Source of the DNA: Quercus robur
Taxonomy: Eukaryota > Streptophyta > Magnoliopsida > Fagales > Fagaceae
Direction: 5' to 3'
DNA: 64,000 nt
Assembly: GCF_932294415.1 (NCBI RefSeq)
Contig: NC_065535.1
Coordinates: 81,551,862 to 81,615,861, forward strand
This document shows, in pieces, positions 10,515 through 22,469 of this stretch (positions are counted from its first letter, which is position 1; each line of letters starts with the position of its first letter). Below the pieces are notes generated by a model, which saw nothing but the letters and a program-made list of their open reading frames with translations, did not search any database and was not told the DNA's origin. The position numbers were made by a program, and so were the translations under genes.

Positions 10515-12665
10515 TTTTGAATTTAACTTTTTGAACAACTCCATTGGATTGGAAGATAATAAGAAATTGGACAAAACAAATTTACTAGCATTAAAGAAGC
10601 TTTATGAAAATAATAACCAGTGCATCTTAGATTTTTAAAGTAATTTGACTGATTTCTAAAGAAATATCAATGTTCAAATCTTCCTCCCGAATTATAAAAT
10701 TATAAAATAAATAAACAATTCTTTTAGTTATATAGAAATATCTTTTATTTAATACATTTTTAAATAGGACTTTAGTAGGCGCGCCACACACACACACACA
10801 CAAAAGGTACTAAAATCAACCAACAAAAAACATCATACATTGGATTCCACTGCCAAGAGCCAACCTTACCGTGAGAACGTGAAAATTTTGAATGTCAGAC
10901 CAATAAAAGTAGTAATTAATTTCTGACAGAGTCACAGAGGTTGGATACATGTGACAATGATTTTTATCTTTATTTTATAATTTGGTCTTTGTGATAGTTA
11001 TTGTGTGACATCGTGGTACAACATTTGAACCCCACCACATGTGATGGGATGCACGTTTCTGAGGCTAGGTCCAATCATGGGTCTCTCTAAAGCCCCCAAA
11101 TTATAGTCTATTAGCCCAATAATTTTGTTCCCCAGGCCCTATGACCGCTCTTTGGCCCAAATTCAGACCACTTCTAGTACTTTCCCTTTTCTCATTTTTT
11201 TTCCCTTTTATTTTTCATAGCTATTTACATTTGGTGGTTTGATAATTGATCCCCATAGTCTTTATTTATTTATTTATGGGCATCATATTTACCACCCAAA
11301 ATATCGACACTCCATTTTAAAAAAAAATCGAAGATGTATTCCCTAAATAAATTAAAAACACATAGATTAGCACAACACAAATGGTAATATAACTATGTAA
11401 TACACATGACATATGCAGCATTAGCCATTTATGTTGAAAAATAAAAATTATTTTTATTATATTCAATTAGAAAACTTAAAAAAAAAAAAATTAGAATCAA
11501 ATAACACCTAGTATAACTGTTACATTTTTAAAAAATTTGAAGATGTATTCCCTAAATAAATTAAAAACACATAAATTAGCACAACACAAATGGTAATATA
11601 ACTATGTAATACACATGACATATGCAACATTAGCCATTTGTGTTGAAAAATAAAAATTATTTTTATTATATTTAATTAGAAAACTTTTTAAAAAATTAGG
11701 ATCAAGTTACACCTAATATAACTGTAAACAAAGTTACATCATCACATATTAACTTTCTTAATTTTAGTTAACATAGTATACAATAGAGACGGAATGAGGT
11801 TCTAATACAAAAACACACTACAAACTCCACAAAAAAGTTATGGTAACATGACATACGTCATGTATACTAAAATATCATGTCACCACTTATATTAAGGGTA
11901 AATTAAGTATTTTTCTTCTTTAGGGAGTGCATTTAAAAAAAAAAGGTTAAATTAAGCATCAATCATGCAAATTGATAGTTTAAGAGGCATTACAACATAA
12001 ATAATAGTTTAGGATCATTAGTATAATTTAAAAAAAAAAAAAAAAAAAGATATCATTATAAAGTAGTATTTATGAGTTTGAACCTCTGACCAATAAAAGA
12101 TAGGGCAAAGCTTTTGTCTAGCACTCCAATGCACTAAATAGGACACAATGTGAACAAAAGACCAGATTTGAACATGTGTTTGAATTGTGTCAAGTCTACT
12201 AAACTAGAGCATTGGATCTGGTATTATAAAACCTAGTACTTAGTAACAACATCATTGGCTAGTTACTTCGCTTACTCAAGCAACATTATAACACCACAAA
12301 TTTATAAAAAAAAAAAAAAAAAAAATGAGAAAGTAGATTGTGATTAAGAAAACAACACTTTCATATAGGACTACTATTAACATCACTTCTTATATATAAA
12401 TCACAATATGCCACCTTAATAATTATGAAAAAAAATTAGGGAATTTGTTGTATCCATGCACATACTCTTTTTATAAGTTACTCCAAAGTTTAATACTGTT
12501 CAATTCATTAAAAGAAAAGAATAAAAGAAAAAAAAATTTTAATATTGCTCCAAAGGGCTTTACATGGCAGTATAGTGTCCTACACTCCTACAACTAGCTC
12601 ATTGTGTCTTTCACAAACTATATATGAGCTTAAAATTTTGAAATTGCATTGAGCTCACATAGTCA
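10515..12665. other. Intergenic spacer upstream of the E-type PPR gene
   Basis: AT-rich, with a (CA)n patch near 10785-10802, a 209-bp tandem duplication (listed separately) and a GTCCAGTG-family relic near 12112-12220. No gene seen. The last few hundred bases are the presumed promoter of the PPR gene at 12666. Confidence 0.5.
11313..11740. repeat. 209-bp tandem duplication
   Basis: Two head-to-tail units starting near 11313 and 11522 share, among others, GAAGATGTATTCCCTAAAT, TAATATAACTATGTAATACA and ATTAGCCATTT. They differ at scattered bases and in the length of A-runs. Confidence 0.85.
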
Positions 12666-14666
12666 ATGCTCTTCCAACACAACAACGTTGGGTTATTCCA
12701 GTTTATTTCCCGCCATTTTCTTTCAAAGCCACACTTTTTCTCAACCTTCTCTAGCAGCCCCAGGCTGAACAAGACATCATGCATTCAATACCTGAAGAGC
12801 TGCGAATCCATGACCCATCTCAAACAAATCCAGACCCAGATCTTCCGGGTCGGGCTCCACCAAAACCACGACACCCTTAACAAGCTAATGGTCTTTTGCA
12901 CAGACCCATATCTTGGGAACTTGCACTACGCTGAGAAAATCTTCAGTTATATCCAAAACCCGAGCTTGTTCATATACAACGTGTTGATCAAAGCATTTGC
13001 AAAGAAGGGTAGCTTTAGAAAAGCCATTTGGGTCTTTGGGCAATTGAGAAATCATGGTCTTTGGCCCGATAATTTTACGTACCCATATGTTTTCAAGGCG
13101 ATTGGGTGCTTAGGTGAGGCTTGGGAGGGTGCTAAGGTTCATGGGTTTGTGTTGAAGACTGGGCTTGAATTTGATACCTATGTTTGTAACTCGCTTATGG
13201 ACATGTATGCTGAACTGGGCAAGGTTGAGAATTTCAAGAAGCTGTTCGATGAAATGCCTGAGAGAGACAGGGTGTCTTGGAACGTTATGATTTCTGGCTA
13301 TGTTAGGCGCAGGAGGTTTGAGGATGCTGTGAATGTTTACCAGCAAATGCGAAGGGAGAGCAGTGAGAAGCCTGATGAAGCCACAGTTGTAAGCACTCTG
13401 TCAGCTTGTACAGCATTGAAAAATTTGGAGCTTGGTAAGAAAATTCACGGTTATGTTGCAAATGAGCTTGGATTTACTACTGTCATTGGGAATGCTTTGT
13501 TAGACATGTATGCTAAGTGTGGCTGTTTAAGTGTAGCCCGGCAAATTTTTGATGAGATGCATACAAAGAATGTGATTTGTTGGACCAGTATGGTGTCTGG
13601 GTATGTGAACTGTGGTCAGCTGGATGAAGCTAGAGAGTTGTTTGAGAAGAGTCCCACTCGGGATATAGTTCTTTGGACAGCTATGATCAATGGGTATGTG
13701 CAGTTTAACCGTTTTGATGAGGCAGTGGCTCTATTTCGAGAGATGCAAATTAGAAGGGTTAAACCAGATAAATTCACTGTGGTTGCTCTCCTCACAGGTT
13801 GTGCTCAGTTGGGAGCTCTAGAGCAAGGAAAATGGATTCATGGATACATAGATGAGAATAGAATTTCGGTGGATACAGTTGTTGGCACTGCTCTTATAGA
13901 AATGTATGCAAAATGTGGGTGTGTGGAGAAGTCTTTGGACATTTTCTATGAGTTAAAGGAAAAAGATACAGCCTCTTGGACTTCGATCATTTGTGCGCTT
14001 GCCATGAATGGTAAAACAAGCAAAGCACTTGAGTTGTTCTTAGAGATGAAACAAGCTGGAGTCTCACCTGATGATATCACATTTATTGGTGTTTTAAGCG
14101 CTTGTGGTCATGGAGGTTTGGTTGAGGAAGGCCGCCAGTTTTTTAATTCTATGACAAAGCAGTATAAGATTGAGCCGAAACTAGAACACTATGGGTGTCT
14201 TATTGACCTTCTTGGTCGAGCTGGAAAGTTGGACGAAGCAGAGAAATTGATAGAAGAAGTCCCTAAAGAAAATAATGAGATTGTAGTTCCACTTTACGGT
14301 TCTTTGCTTAGTGCTTGCAGAATCCATGGCAATGTTGAGATGGGTGAACGGGTGGCTGAGCGGCTGGTGAAAATTGAGTCAAGTGATTCCAGTATTCATA
14401 CACTCCTTGCCAATATTTATGCTTCCGCTGACAGATGGGAAGATGTAACAAAAGTGAGAAGGAAAATGAAAGATCTTGGAGTCAAAAAGGTGCCTGGATG
14501 TAGTTCAATTGAGGTTAATGGGATTGTCCATGAGTTTGTTGTTGGAGATCCATCTCATTCAGAAATGAGAGAAATATATTCTATGTTAGATAGAATGGCA
14601 AGACCTTTGTTGGATTCAGAAGAGAGTGAGATTGAAAGAGAAATCCTGGTTCCAGTTTGTTGGTGA
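12666..14666 (+). CDS. PPR protein, PLS class, E/E+ subgroup (At1g31430-like)
   Basis: A complete intronless frame of 666 residues. The N-terminus is basic and rich in Phe, Ser and His without acidic residues until about residue 47, consistent with an organellar presequence. Tandem P-L-S PPR motifs follow from about residue 95 to 560, with signatures such as MYAKCG, ARELFEKSP and LIDLLGRAG. E and E+ motifs follow (SACRIHGN..., then GCSSIEVNGIVHEFVVGDPSHS). There is no DYW domain, so any editing would need a DYW partner in trans. Order and wording match what I recall of Arabidopsis At1g31430. The ATG at 12666 is the first in frame. A decayed duplicate of its middle part lies at about 29430-29830. 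Confidence 0.95.
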   Translation: MLFQHNNVGLFQFISRHFLSKPHFFSTFSSSPRLNKTSCIQYLKSCESMTHLKQIQTQIFRVGLHQNHDTLNKLMVFCTDPYLGNLHYAEKIFSYIQNPSLFIYNVLIKAFAKKGSFRKAIWVFGQLRNHGLWPDNFTYPYVFKAIGCLGEAWEGAKVHGFVLKTGLEFDTYVCNSLMDMYAELGKVENFKKLFDEMPERDRVSWNVMISGYVRRRRFEDAVNVYQQMRRESSEKPDEATVVSTLSACTALKNLELGKKIHGYVANELGFTTVIGNALLDMYAKCGCLSVARQIFDEMHTKNVICWTSMVSGYVNCGQLDEARELFEKSPTRDIVLWTAMINGYVQFNRFDEAVALFREMQIRRVKPDKFTVVALLTGCAQLGALEQGKWIHGYIDENRISVDTVVGTALIEMYAKCGCVEKSLDIFYELKEKDTASWTSIICALAMNGKTSKALELFLEMKQAGVSPDDITFIGVLSACGHGGLVEEGRQFFNSMTKQYKIEPKLEHYGCLIDLLGRAGKLDEAEKLIEEVPKENNEIVVPLYGSLLSACRIHGNVEMGERVAERLVKIESSDSSIHTLLANIYASADRWEDVTKVRRKMKDLGVKKVPGCSSIEVNGIVHEFVVGDPSHSEMREIYSMLDRMARPLLDSEESEIEREILVPVCW

Positions 14667-15619
14667 GGAACAAAGCTGCATTTTCATAATTTTGGAAGCC
14701 ACAGTGGAACTATGAAAAAAAAGTTTTAAGACAATTTGCAGTTTGCTCAACAATAAACATTATTTAATGGGAAATTCTAAAGGAGTGGTACAGGTGCTTA
14801 GTCTTAACAACTTGTCAGGACTCGTGACCAGAGTCTGTCATTATTCATATGGATATAAAAAGAATCCATTTATGTTAATAATTACATCTAGACATCAAGA
14901 GGAAAGGTTCTGACAAGACGCTAGCGTATTCATTATAGAAACCCTGCTCTACTTACCAGATTTTTGGTCATGTTGGCTTTGGGTCTATGCATATTGATGT
15001 CAATAGTTCATCAGATTTTGTTTACTTAAACTACTACAGGGGTGAGAAATTTTTCTGTAGTTTATTGTAGAAAAGTGTGGGTTTATGGGCGTAAATGTTG
15101 TATTTCATACTACAATATTATCTCTTCTACAATTTTGTTTGCAGAATAACTTCAATATCTAATCAAAAAAGTGTGATTGGATCAGATATTTTGGTTCCCA
15201 TGTATAGAGAATTTGTTTTTCAAATTGCCTGCTCTCCATAAATTCCAATATTTTAAGCATAATACAAAACCAAAATACTGCAATGTTCTCCATAAAAACC
15301 ATTCTCGGTGCATTAATGGTTGAACCATTAATGGATATGTCAACCATTAATGGATATGTGATTTTGATTCCAGCAAATGATATAATAATGATTTGATTAT
15401 TGTGCAGTATGGACTATTTGGTGTGCAGTTTGACAGTCTTTGTGCTTATGCATAAATGGTGCTGGATTTTAGCAGGAGCATCTTCGCCACTTGCAGGATG
15501 CCCTACAATGCAAAGACTAACAGAGTCTACGCATTGAGAGTAGAGGGAGAGAAACATGGCAATTTTTCATGTTGTAAAGGATGGGAAATTATTTTTTTAG
15601 TAGGATGAGGCGTAAAGAA
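14667..15619. other. 3' flank of the PPR gene, no gene seen
   Basis: AT-rich sequence with short palindromic ATTAATGGTTGAACCATTAAT-like repeats near 15311-15355. Start of the left arm of a segmental duplication whose partner begins near 29430. Confidence 0.45.
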
Positions 15620-15965
15620 GAGAGGGAAATGGAATGGTGCTGCTTTCATCTGTAAAAATCAGGAAGGAAGAAGGGTTATGATGGGCTGTTTTAGTGGGAC
15701 TGTAAAGCTGAAACAGGAAGCTATATGAATAGGGATTAGAGAGGCATTGCTGGCTGCTTAGGATAAGGAATTCCCAGAAATAATTTTGGTAGCAGAAAAG
15801 GAATTAGTTAATCTTGTGCAGGGGTAGAAGCAAGCAGATTGGAGACTGAGGAGTATATCACTATTTTGCAGGATATGGAAGCATTGAGTAGCTTTACTAA
15901 TGTCTGGTTCAAGCACTTTGGAAGAAGAATAGTTCAGGAGGTGGACCAGCTGGCTATGGTAGTTG
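15620..15965 (+). pseudogene. Decayed LINE-type RNase H (RVT_3) fragment
   Basis: Conceptual translation with several stops and shifts gives WNGAAFICKNQEG, then GCFSGTVKLKQEA, REALLAA, PEIILVAEKELVNLVQG and ADWRLRSI. This order is typical of the RNase H-like domain at the C-terminus of plant LINE ORF2 proteins and related retro-derived proteins. No intact frame remains. The call rests on reading by eye. Confidence 0.5.
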
Positions 15966-16406
15966 TAAATTTGACTTGGGACTGTATGTAGCTTATTGGA
16001 TTAGAGTGGATATAGTAGTATTTGTAGTAGGGTGTTGATTTAGTTGTATCTTAGTTTGGATCTATTTGCAGTTTGTTGTATTGCTGGTGTAATCCTTGTT
16101 AATTAGCTGTGATGTTGTCATGCTTGGTTATAAGCTGCGAAAAAATATTATTTATTTCCTGCACTATAAATTAAACAAAACTCTAATCAAGCAATCCATG
16201 ATATATAATACTTCTATAATAATGGCCATCTATCATTAGCATGATTAACATGAAAAACATTAAGTCACTTGCATGGCCGTCATTAGCATTAAGAGAGTAC
16301 TAGTAGGCCCACTAATACATAGCTTGAAATTTTATCATAACCGCCAAAACGGGGTATCTAATTAGCTAGAACCCCATAAGTAGTACCACTAGCAGAAAAT
16401 GGCTAT

Positions 16407-16613
16407 TCATGCAGCTGGAGCATAGTCATAACCATCATCATCATCACCCTCCATGGATGCTGCTGGAGCATAGTCATAATCTCCGTCGTCATCATCATCA
16501 TCATCATCGCCATCACGTTCAATGTAGGCTGCTGGGGCATAATCATAACCATCATCTCCATCTGCATGCTTCTTGCACCATGAGACAGCAATGGCCTTGG
16601 AAATGAACAACAT
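16407..16613 (-). CDS. Small acidic YAPAA-repeat peptide, copy 1 (unrecognised family)
   Basis: A 68-residue frame starting at the ATG at 16613, the first in frame; longer versions need a non-ATG start. A 20-odd residue leader starts MLFISKAIAVSWCKKHADG. Three units follow, each an acidic spacer ending in the motif: DDGYDYAPAA, then YIERDG plus eight Asp and GDYDYAPAA, then SMEGDDDDGYDYAPAA at the C-terminus. There is no clear signal peptide or membrane segment and only one Cys. I do not recognise the family and assign no function. A TATA-like box lies about 140 bp upstream. Two same-strand relatives lie at 25124 and 31023, which supports a real, duplicated gene. Repeated short motifs with acidic linkers recall multi-core precursor peptides, but that is speculation. 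Confidence 0.7.
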   Translation of the reverse strand: MLFISKAIAVSWCKKHADGDDGYDYAPAAYIERDGDDDDDDDDGDYDYAPAASMEGDDDDGYDYAPAA

Positions 16614-16752
16614 TTTCTTGCTTTTGTGATAAAGATAGACAGACAAAGACAATGAGAATGACTTTGAGTGTCTTTCACAAGCTTTAAAGAGTCAAGATAG
16701 AGTGATAGAAATAGAAAAATATGTGTGCATATTGTGGGGATGAGAAGTGGTG

Positions 16753-16920
16753 CTTATATAGTGGGAAGAGAAGGTATTAAGCTTGTTTTTGGCACAAGCT
16801 ATCCATGTGGGAAGTGTGGAGTAATGCTTGAAGTGTGTGCATGACCCTATGCTAGTGACAGGTGGTGCTGTCTAGAATAGACACTTTGGAAACCCAGCTG
16901 ACAGTTCAGCAAACACGTAG
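16753..16920 (-). promoter_or_regulatory. Putative promoter of YAPAA copy 1
   Basis: TATATAAG on the minus strand at 16753-16760, 140 bp before the ATG. Farther upstream is a block (16881-16920, ACACTTTGGAAAC...GACAGTTCAGC...ACGTAG) conserved at copy 3 and in weaker form at copy 2. The G-box position of copy 3 reads CATGTGG here, a one-base change. Confidence 0.5.
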
Positions 16921-17072
16921 GACTACTAGGAGCTAAGCTAGCAACCATGAGAGAGAACATATTATGTATGTGATAGAGCATATCTATTATCTTTGGACTT
17001 CGATGCATGCTTAATTTGGTCACATGAAAATGAGTTTTTTTTTTTTTTTTTTGGGTACGTTGGTGGAATTAA

Positions 17073-17288
17073 GGATCTATTTGAATACCGCTTATTGCTA
17101 ACAACTAAAAACTAAAAATTAAAAATACTATAGCAAAATAATTTTAAAATGTATGAATAGTACCGTAGGAGTCAGGTTAGAAGTTATATTTGTTGAAAAA
17201 GGTACTTATGGATCTTGTGAACAGTGCACGGAACCCACCAAAGAAATGTAAATAACAACGTAAATGCGTTGCTATCCAAACCCACTCT
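17073..17288. mobile_element. MITE-like repeat with degenerate inverted ends
   Basis: Starts GGATCTATTTGAATACCGC and ends GCGTTGCTATCCAAACCC, roughly inverse to each other. The interior has ACTAAAAACTAAAAATTAAAA and GAACAGTGCACGGAACC, typical of short non-autonomous elements in eudicots. About 216 bp, no coding capacity. Confidence 0.5.
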
Positions 17289-17466
17289 AAAAGAAAATGG
17301 TAAAGTAGAAGATTTGGCTTTTCTTTTTGGATATAAAAATAGTAGCTACTAGTATTTAAGAATTCAAAGATATTACATCATTATCAATTAGGGAGAGAAT
17401 GTGAATAGTAAGAAACCCTCCTCCAACCAAACTCTAATATTGTGGACTAGTCTTTGATATTTGCAT

Positions 17467-17626
17467 AGATTTTTTTTTGAGAATTTTAACTTATAGCGTC
17501 TGCTCTTAATGGTAGCTTTTTATTACTATAGGAAGACATCAATAAGTTTTTGGTGTAGACGGAAATTAAATCCAGATCTTTTATTCAGCTATAAGAAACT
17601 TTATTAATTGAACTAATTAAAACCCA
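17467..17626 (-). repeat. tRNA-derived SINE, near full length
   Basis: Read on the minus strand: GTTTTAATTAGTTCAATTAAT (A-box region), TCTGGATTTAATTTCC (B-box region, decayed), CGTCTACACCAAAAAC, a spacer, AGAGCAGACGCTATAAG, and the 3' end AAATTCTC followed by A's. Flanks TGATATTTGCAT (17455-17466) and TGATATTAGCAT (17627-17638) form a 12-bp duplication with one mismatch. Its 3' end explains the TTCTC(A)n tag of several tail-only scars. Confidence 0.65.
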
Positions 17627-19423
17627 TGATATTAGCATTGTTGATACTAATTGATAAGGTTGCATAAATTTTGATTCAGCTGATTATAAGGCTTTTTACG
17701 TACAATTACCAAAGAGTCACTTGTGTGTATTATATAATTTTTTTTCCTTTGTCCAGAGCAAATTTCATTTCCTCAAAGGCGGCCAAAGTTTAGTTTCATC
17801 ATAGAACGTCCCATAATGGATGGAAAAGTTGGGATTCTTTATCGTTCTAGAAGATGCCTTGGTAACCAATAGGGGTAGAGCACATAAATGGTGCTATTAA
17901 AGGATATGCAGCGTCACAAGATTCTTGTGTCTCCGTGGTAGGCCATGGCATTAATTACCTTATTGGCTAACTCAAGACTTGAGGAACTTTAGCACTTGTT
18001 TTAATTTAGTCAAAATATATTTCAGCTTTTGGAGTAAGGGATTCGATTAGGTCAAACTATGGCTTAATATGGTTGGTTTCTTTGTCACTCTAAAGTGTAA
18101 ACACCTTTTTAACTAATTCCGGGAGGTAGTCGATCACCATTATTTTCTCTCTTGGTGCAAAATAACCCCATGTTGGCTGCTTAGCATTCTTAATTCACAA
18201 TCTATTCATTTTCTAATTGGATATATTCTCTAGATTAATTTAGTGCAAAATAGCCCATGATCCTTGAATCAATTGACACCTCTTTACATTTTCAACAAAG
18301 AAATTTAGAATTAATTAGTTGATAGCATATTAGATTTTGGATGTATTCAAAATTTGACCACACTCTCTCCAAGCTCAATGTAGTGGAGGAAAAAAAAGGT
18401 AAAATAAACATATGAACAAAAATTGTATTTCACATTATAACCCATGGGTTTCAGAAAATTAAAATTGCATGCTGTTTCGGAGTGAGTTCCAACTCAATTC
18501 AAGCTCAAACTCCAACAATTGTGTTGTCATTGCTTCAAAGTCGTTATTTTTGACACTATGAAAGAATTAATCTAGGTGTCCCATATACAATAAAATTAAT
18601 AGTTGTGTGTGAAATGTTGTTGATGTACTTTGTGCATGGCTTGGATGCATTTCCTGCATCAATATTTAAACTCAATAACATTCTCAATTTAATATGATCT
18701 CTCCTTATTAACGTGAAAATCATCATTTTGATACCAAAACACTAAGACCTTGTTAATTTTTTTTTATTGTCATCGATGTATGACTTTTTAGAGCATCACA
18801 TAATGGTAAATGATTGGCTAATAAATACAGACAAATTAATGTCAATTTGAGGTGATCATTATTGATGAATACCGTTCATTATTTTCTTATAAAATAAGAT
18901 TGAGATTCGAATATCAATCATGCTAATTATCCTGGGCCCAGACGTTAAAGTTGGTGTGCAAAGTGACTGTTAACATATAATTAGCAATGCTATTCCATCT
19001 TCGTTGAAGTAAAATTTTTGGAAAATTGTATTTCTTTTTCGCTGGTTTGCAAAGTGTCTCTACCATGAAGTAAAATTACCCTGTGAAACTTAATTATCTA
19101 GCTATCTAATTGAATAGGTTTTGATACAGCATATGAGAGATGGAATAGTTTCAGTACTCCTTTATTTTTTAAGGAAATTAGTGATATGTGCAACCCCAAA
19201 GCTGCTAAATACTAAATCAAGCAACTTTATTGAGAACCAAATAAACTAAATGAGGCCATAAATTGGGTTTTAAAAAGCCTAACTAGGGAAAATTAATAAC
19301 ATAATGCTAGTACATACTTTTTAAAAAACGAATAAATGAATTAAGAGTTCGATTAAGCAGCAGATGCAGATAACAGTATAACATCTGTATTGCATTGGAT
19401 TTGAAATACATTATAAGGAATGG

Positions 19424-21228
19424 TGTAAACACAAAATTTCTCAATTGCAGAAAATCAAACAATTGAAAAGAAATATGGTTTGCAAATGTAAATTTGTATT
19501 GATGAATAATGAGTACAATCTCTATTTCAATTCTTTTACAAAAGACTGCCTTGTGATTCTATCTTCTTTGAACTTGACTCAAACAAGGAATCTTTTTGAC
19601 TTTGGTTGGAGGATGGATTGAACGGTCTTCACGACAAATCTCTAACTTTGAGCTTATTAGAGATTTGTTGTTCTTCAAGTCTTCAAACGTGAAGGCTCTT
19701 AGGTTGAAGTTCTTTGGGGCTTTAGAGGCTTGATCCGTTGAGCTTCAAAGATTTGGGTTTATTGAGGTTTATGGAGGCTTTTTAGCTTAATCCCAATAGA
19801 ACTTCAAAGAACTCGAATAAGAGATCTTCTTGATTTTGGTTGGAAGGTGGATTGAACGGTCTTTACAACAAATCTCTAGCCTTGAGCTTGTTAGAGATTT
19901 GTTGTCCTTCAAGTTCTTCAAGCCCTTTGAATGTTCTTCAAATTCTTCAAAGATGCTTCAAGTTCTTCAAAGATTCCTGAGACAGAATTTCTCTAAAACT
20001 TGGGCCTCTTGAAAACTTGGTCCTAAAAATGAGAGGGGATGTCCTCTATTTATAGTGATTTTAGAGAATAAGCTCTACTTCGAATTGATATGCTTGAAAG
20101 TATGTAGTAGACTATTGATTGGCCCAGATTCTTCTTAGAGATTGTAGGGACTAGGGCCCAAAATAGTGTATTAGGCCCTGAGCTTTGTCCGAGGACATAG
20201 ACAAGTCCGAGAAGGAACGAATAGTTATTAAGGGGTTCCTAGTTAAAGTCTCATAAGCGGGGAATGAATGGAAGGAGATCCAAGGAGGAATATCTCATCG
20301 GATACGACGAATGTAGTCCAAATGTGTACTCTAGCAATTAAAGTGACTCTCCAAAAGGCTCTAACGATAAAAATGTGCCCCATGAACATACGAGAATGAA
20401 GGAAACTCAAAATATCTAAGGAAAGCTGCTACCACCGCATTAAATGCATTACAACTACTTTTCTGGCTGCATTTATGTGAAGAAGACCTCTGAATAGTGC
20501 TGTCTTGGCTAACACAACTCACAGAAGGTTGAAAGGGGTGTTTGATGGGACGGATACTCAAGTAGGAACTCAGATGATCAACAAGTGTAGAATCAAGATG
20601 ATCCAAAAAAAGCTATATAATTTAAGAGAGCCTCTATGAGAAGGGGATCGGAAAAGAGAGAGAAAAAAAAAATAGTATAGCAATCTAAACCATTCTGATA
20701 CTCTAGAGTGATCACTATATACAAATTTTAAACTCCTCGGACTGAAAGTTTATTGATATTAGCATCCTTCATTTGTGTTTGATCGCCATACAATTCAATA
20801 CTAGCCATTGTCCAACTCATTAGGACCTATTTTTTGACCATTTCTCTACAAATTCATTGTATTAGGCTCATTGGGTCAAGACTCCATACATTTTGGGCTT
20901 GGGCCTCAAATTGTGACCCTACAGAGATAATTATTGCTATTTATCTATTTTGATAAATATCATATTTTGATAAAGATAATAATCAATAAAGATAAATAAT
21001 TATCTCTATTTAATTTATTTATAAAGATAATTATCCATAAATTTTGAATAGAAAATTTATCTTTATCTTGTAGGCCAAATGACACGTGGCAAATTTTGAT
21101 ATGCCAATGTGATGTCAACTTGGATGACATATGTCATCATTTAATTTAATTAATTTAATGACATTAAAATTTGTCACTAAATTTTGATATGGCATTTTAT
21201 AATTGGCTTAAAATTTTACCTCCTACCA
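19424..21228 (-). mobile_element. Solo LTR (minus orientation) interrupted by a second solo LTR
   Basis: The outer LTR runs TGTAAACACA...CTCCTACCA on the plus strand, with ATGG on both sides (19420-19423, 21229-21232). The empty site survives in the direct duplicate near 22146-22156. On the minus strand it has a TATA box (ACTATAAATAGAGG) and long (A/T)-rich GATAATTATC repeats. The inner LTR at 20143-20923 splits it. Excluding the inner insertion it is about 1.0 kb. Confidence 0.65.
20143..20923 (+). mobile_element. Solo LTR, 781 bp, with 5-bp target duplication
   Basis: Ends are TGTAGGG...CCCTACA, with GAGAT on both sides (20138-20142 and 20924-20928). The content resembles Ty3/gypsy LTRs: GGGCCC near the start, CTATATAATTTAAG, and CTCCTCGGACT. 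It inserted into the older LTR 19424-21228. Confidence 0.85.
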
Positions 21229-22022
21229 ATGGTATGGTTGATCACAACTCAAACTGCACCAATTCAGATACTAATGGAATGGTGAGAAGCCAAGTTCGTC
21301 AATAATGCATCGCATAATAAAATTAAACTTGCAGTAATTATTTTGATGTTGCTTTTTTTTTTTTCTTTTCTTTTTTTAGTGGCTACCTCAAATTTTTAGG
21401 TGCTATATAATAGCAACAGCACCATTCATGTGTGGATTCGTGGGATGGGTCTTAAAAAGGTCAATTATCATTAAATTACAACCACCATTTTATGGTCTCA
21501 TTTAGTTTATTTGGTTCTCAATAAAGTTGCTTGATTTGGCATTTAGCAGCTTTGGGGTTGCAATTATTATGACTAATTTCCTTAAAAATTAAATGAGTCC
21601 ATTTTATATATGGTCTCCTTTAGTTTATTCGGTTCTCAATAAAGTTGCTTGATTTGGCATTTAGCAGCTTTGGGGTTGCAATTAGTATCACTAATTTCCT
21701 TAAAAATTAAAAGAGTGCTGAAATTTTTCCCATCTCTGATATGATGTAGCAAAACCTATTCAATTAGATAATTAAGTTTCACAGGGTCATTTTGCTTCAT
21801 GGTACAGTGAAAAAGAAAAAATTATTTTCCAAAAATATTACTATAAGGAAGATGGAATAGCAATGCTAATTATATGTTAACCGTCACTAATTTGCTCATC
21901 AATTTTAACTACTGGGCCCGGGATAATTAGCATGATTGATATTTGAATCTTATAATCTTATTTTACAAGACAATAATGAACGGTATAGTTATCAATAATG
22001 ATGACATTTGTCTGTGTAGTTA

Positions 22023-22068
22023 TTAGCCAATCTTACTCATCAAAAAAAATTAGCCAATCTTACTCATC
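22023..22068. repeat. Tail-only retroposon scar
   Basis: Exact 19-bp copies of TTAGCCAATCTTACTCATC flank eight A's. The inverted paralogous arm near 18820 has only one copy. Confidence 0.55.
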
Positions 22069-22308
22069 AGCAAAGAGCTCGATTACGCAGCAGATGCAGA
22101 TGACAGCATAACATCTGTATTGCATTGGATTTGAAATACATTACGGGGACTGGAATGGTTGAGCACAACTCAAAGTTATGCTCAATATATAATGCATTGC
22201 ATAGCATAATTCAACTTGCAGTAATTAATCATTTTCTTGTTAACAAAAAAAAAAGCAACGTTGCATTTTTTTTGTTTTGTTTTGTTTTAAGTGGCTATCT
22301 CAAATTTT

Positions 22309-22469
22309 GGGGCAGTTTGGGTCCAGTGCTTCCAATGCACTAGACCCATTGGGTCCAGTGCTTCCAATGCACTAGACCCATTGGGATAGTGACATGTGTC
22401 CAAAAATAAACACGTGTCATAATCTTAACGGGTCCAGTGTCACTGAACACTGAACCTAATCCAAACCAT
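22309..22469. mobile_element. 161-bp MITE with 8-bp target duplication
   Basis: CAAATTTT at 22301-22308 and again at 22470-22477 flank the insert. The duplicate near 21390 is the empty site. Inside, a 32-bp unit (22319-22350 and 22351-22382) is exactly doubled, and each unit is an imperfect GGGTCCAGTGC...GCACTAGACCC hairpin. Eight-base duplications point to a hAT-type origin. Confidence 0.75.

Noticed and set aside
16403-16678. Met/His-rich frames overlapping YAPAA copy 1
   Set aside because: Other-frame readings of the GAT/ATC-rich repeat. Only the minus-strand frame ending at 16407 has a counterpart in copies 2 and 3.
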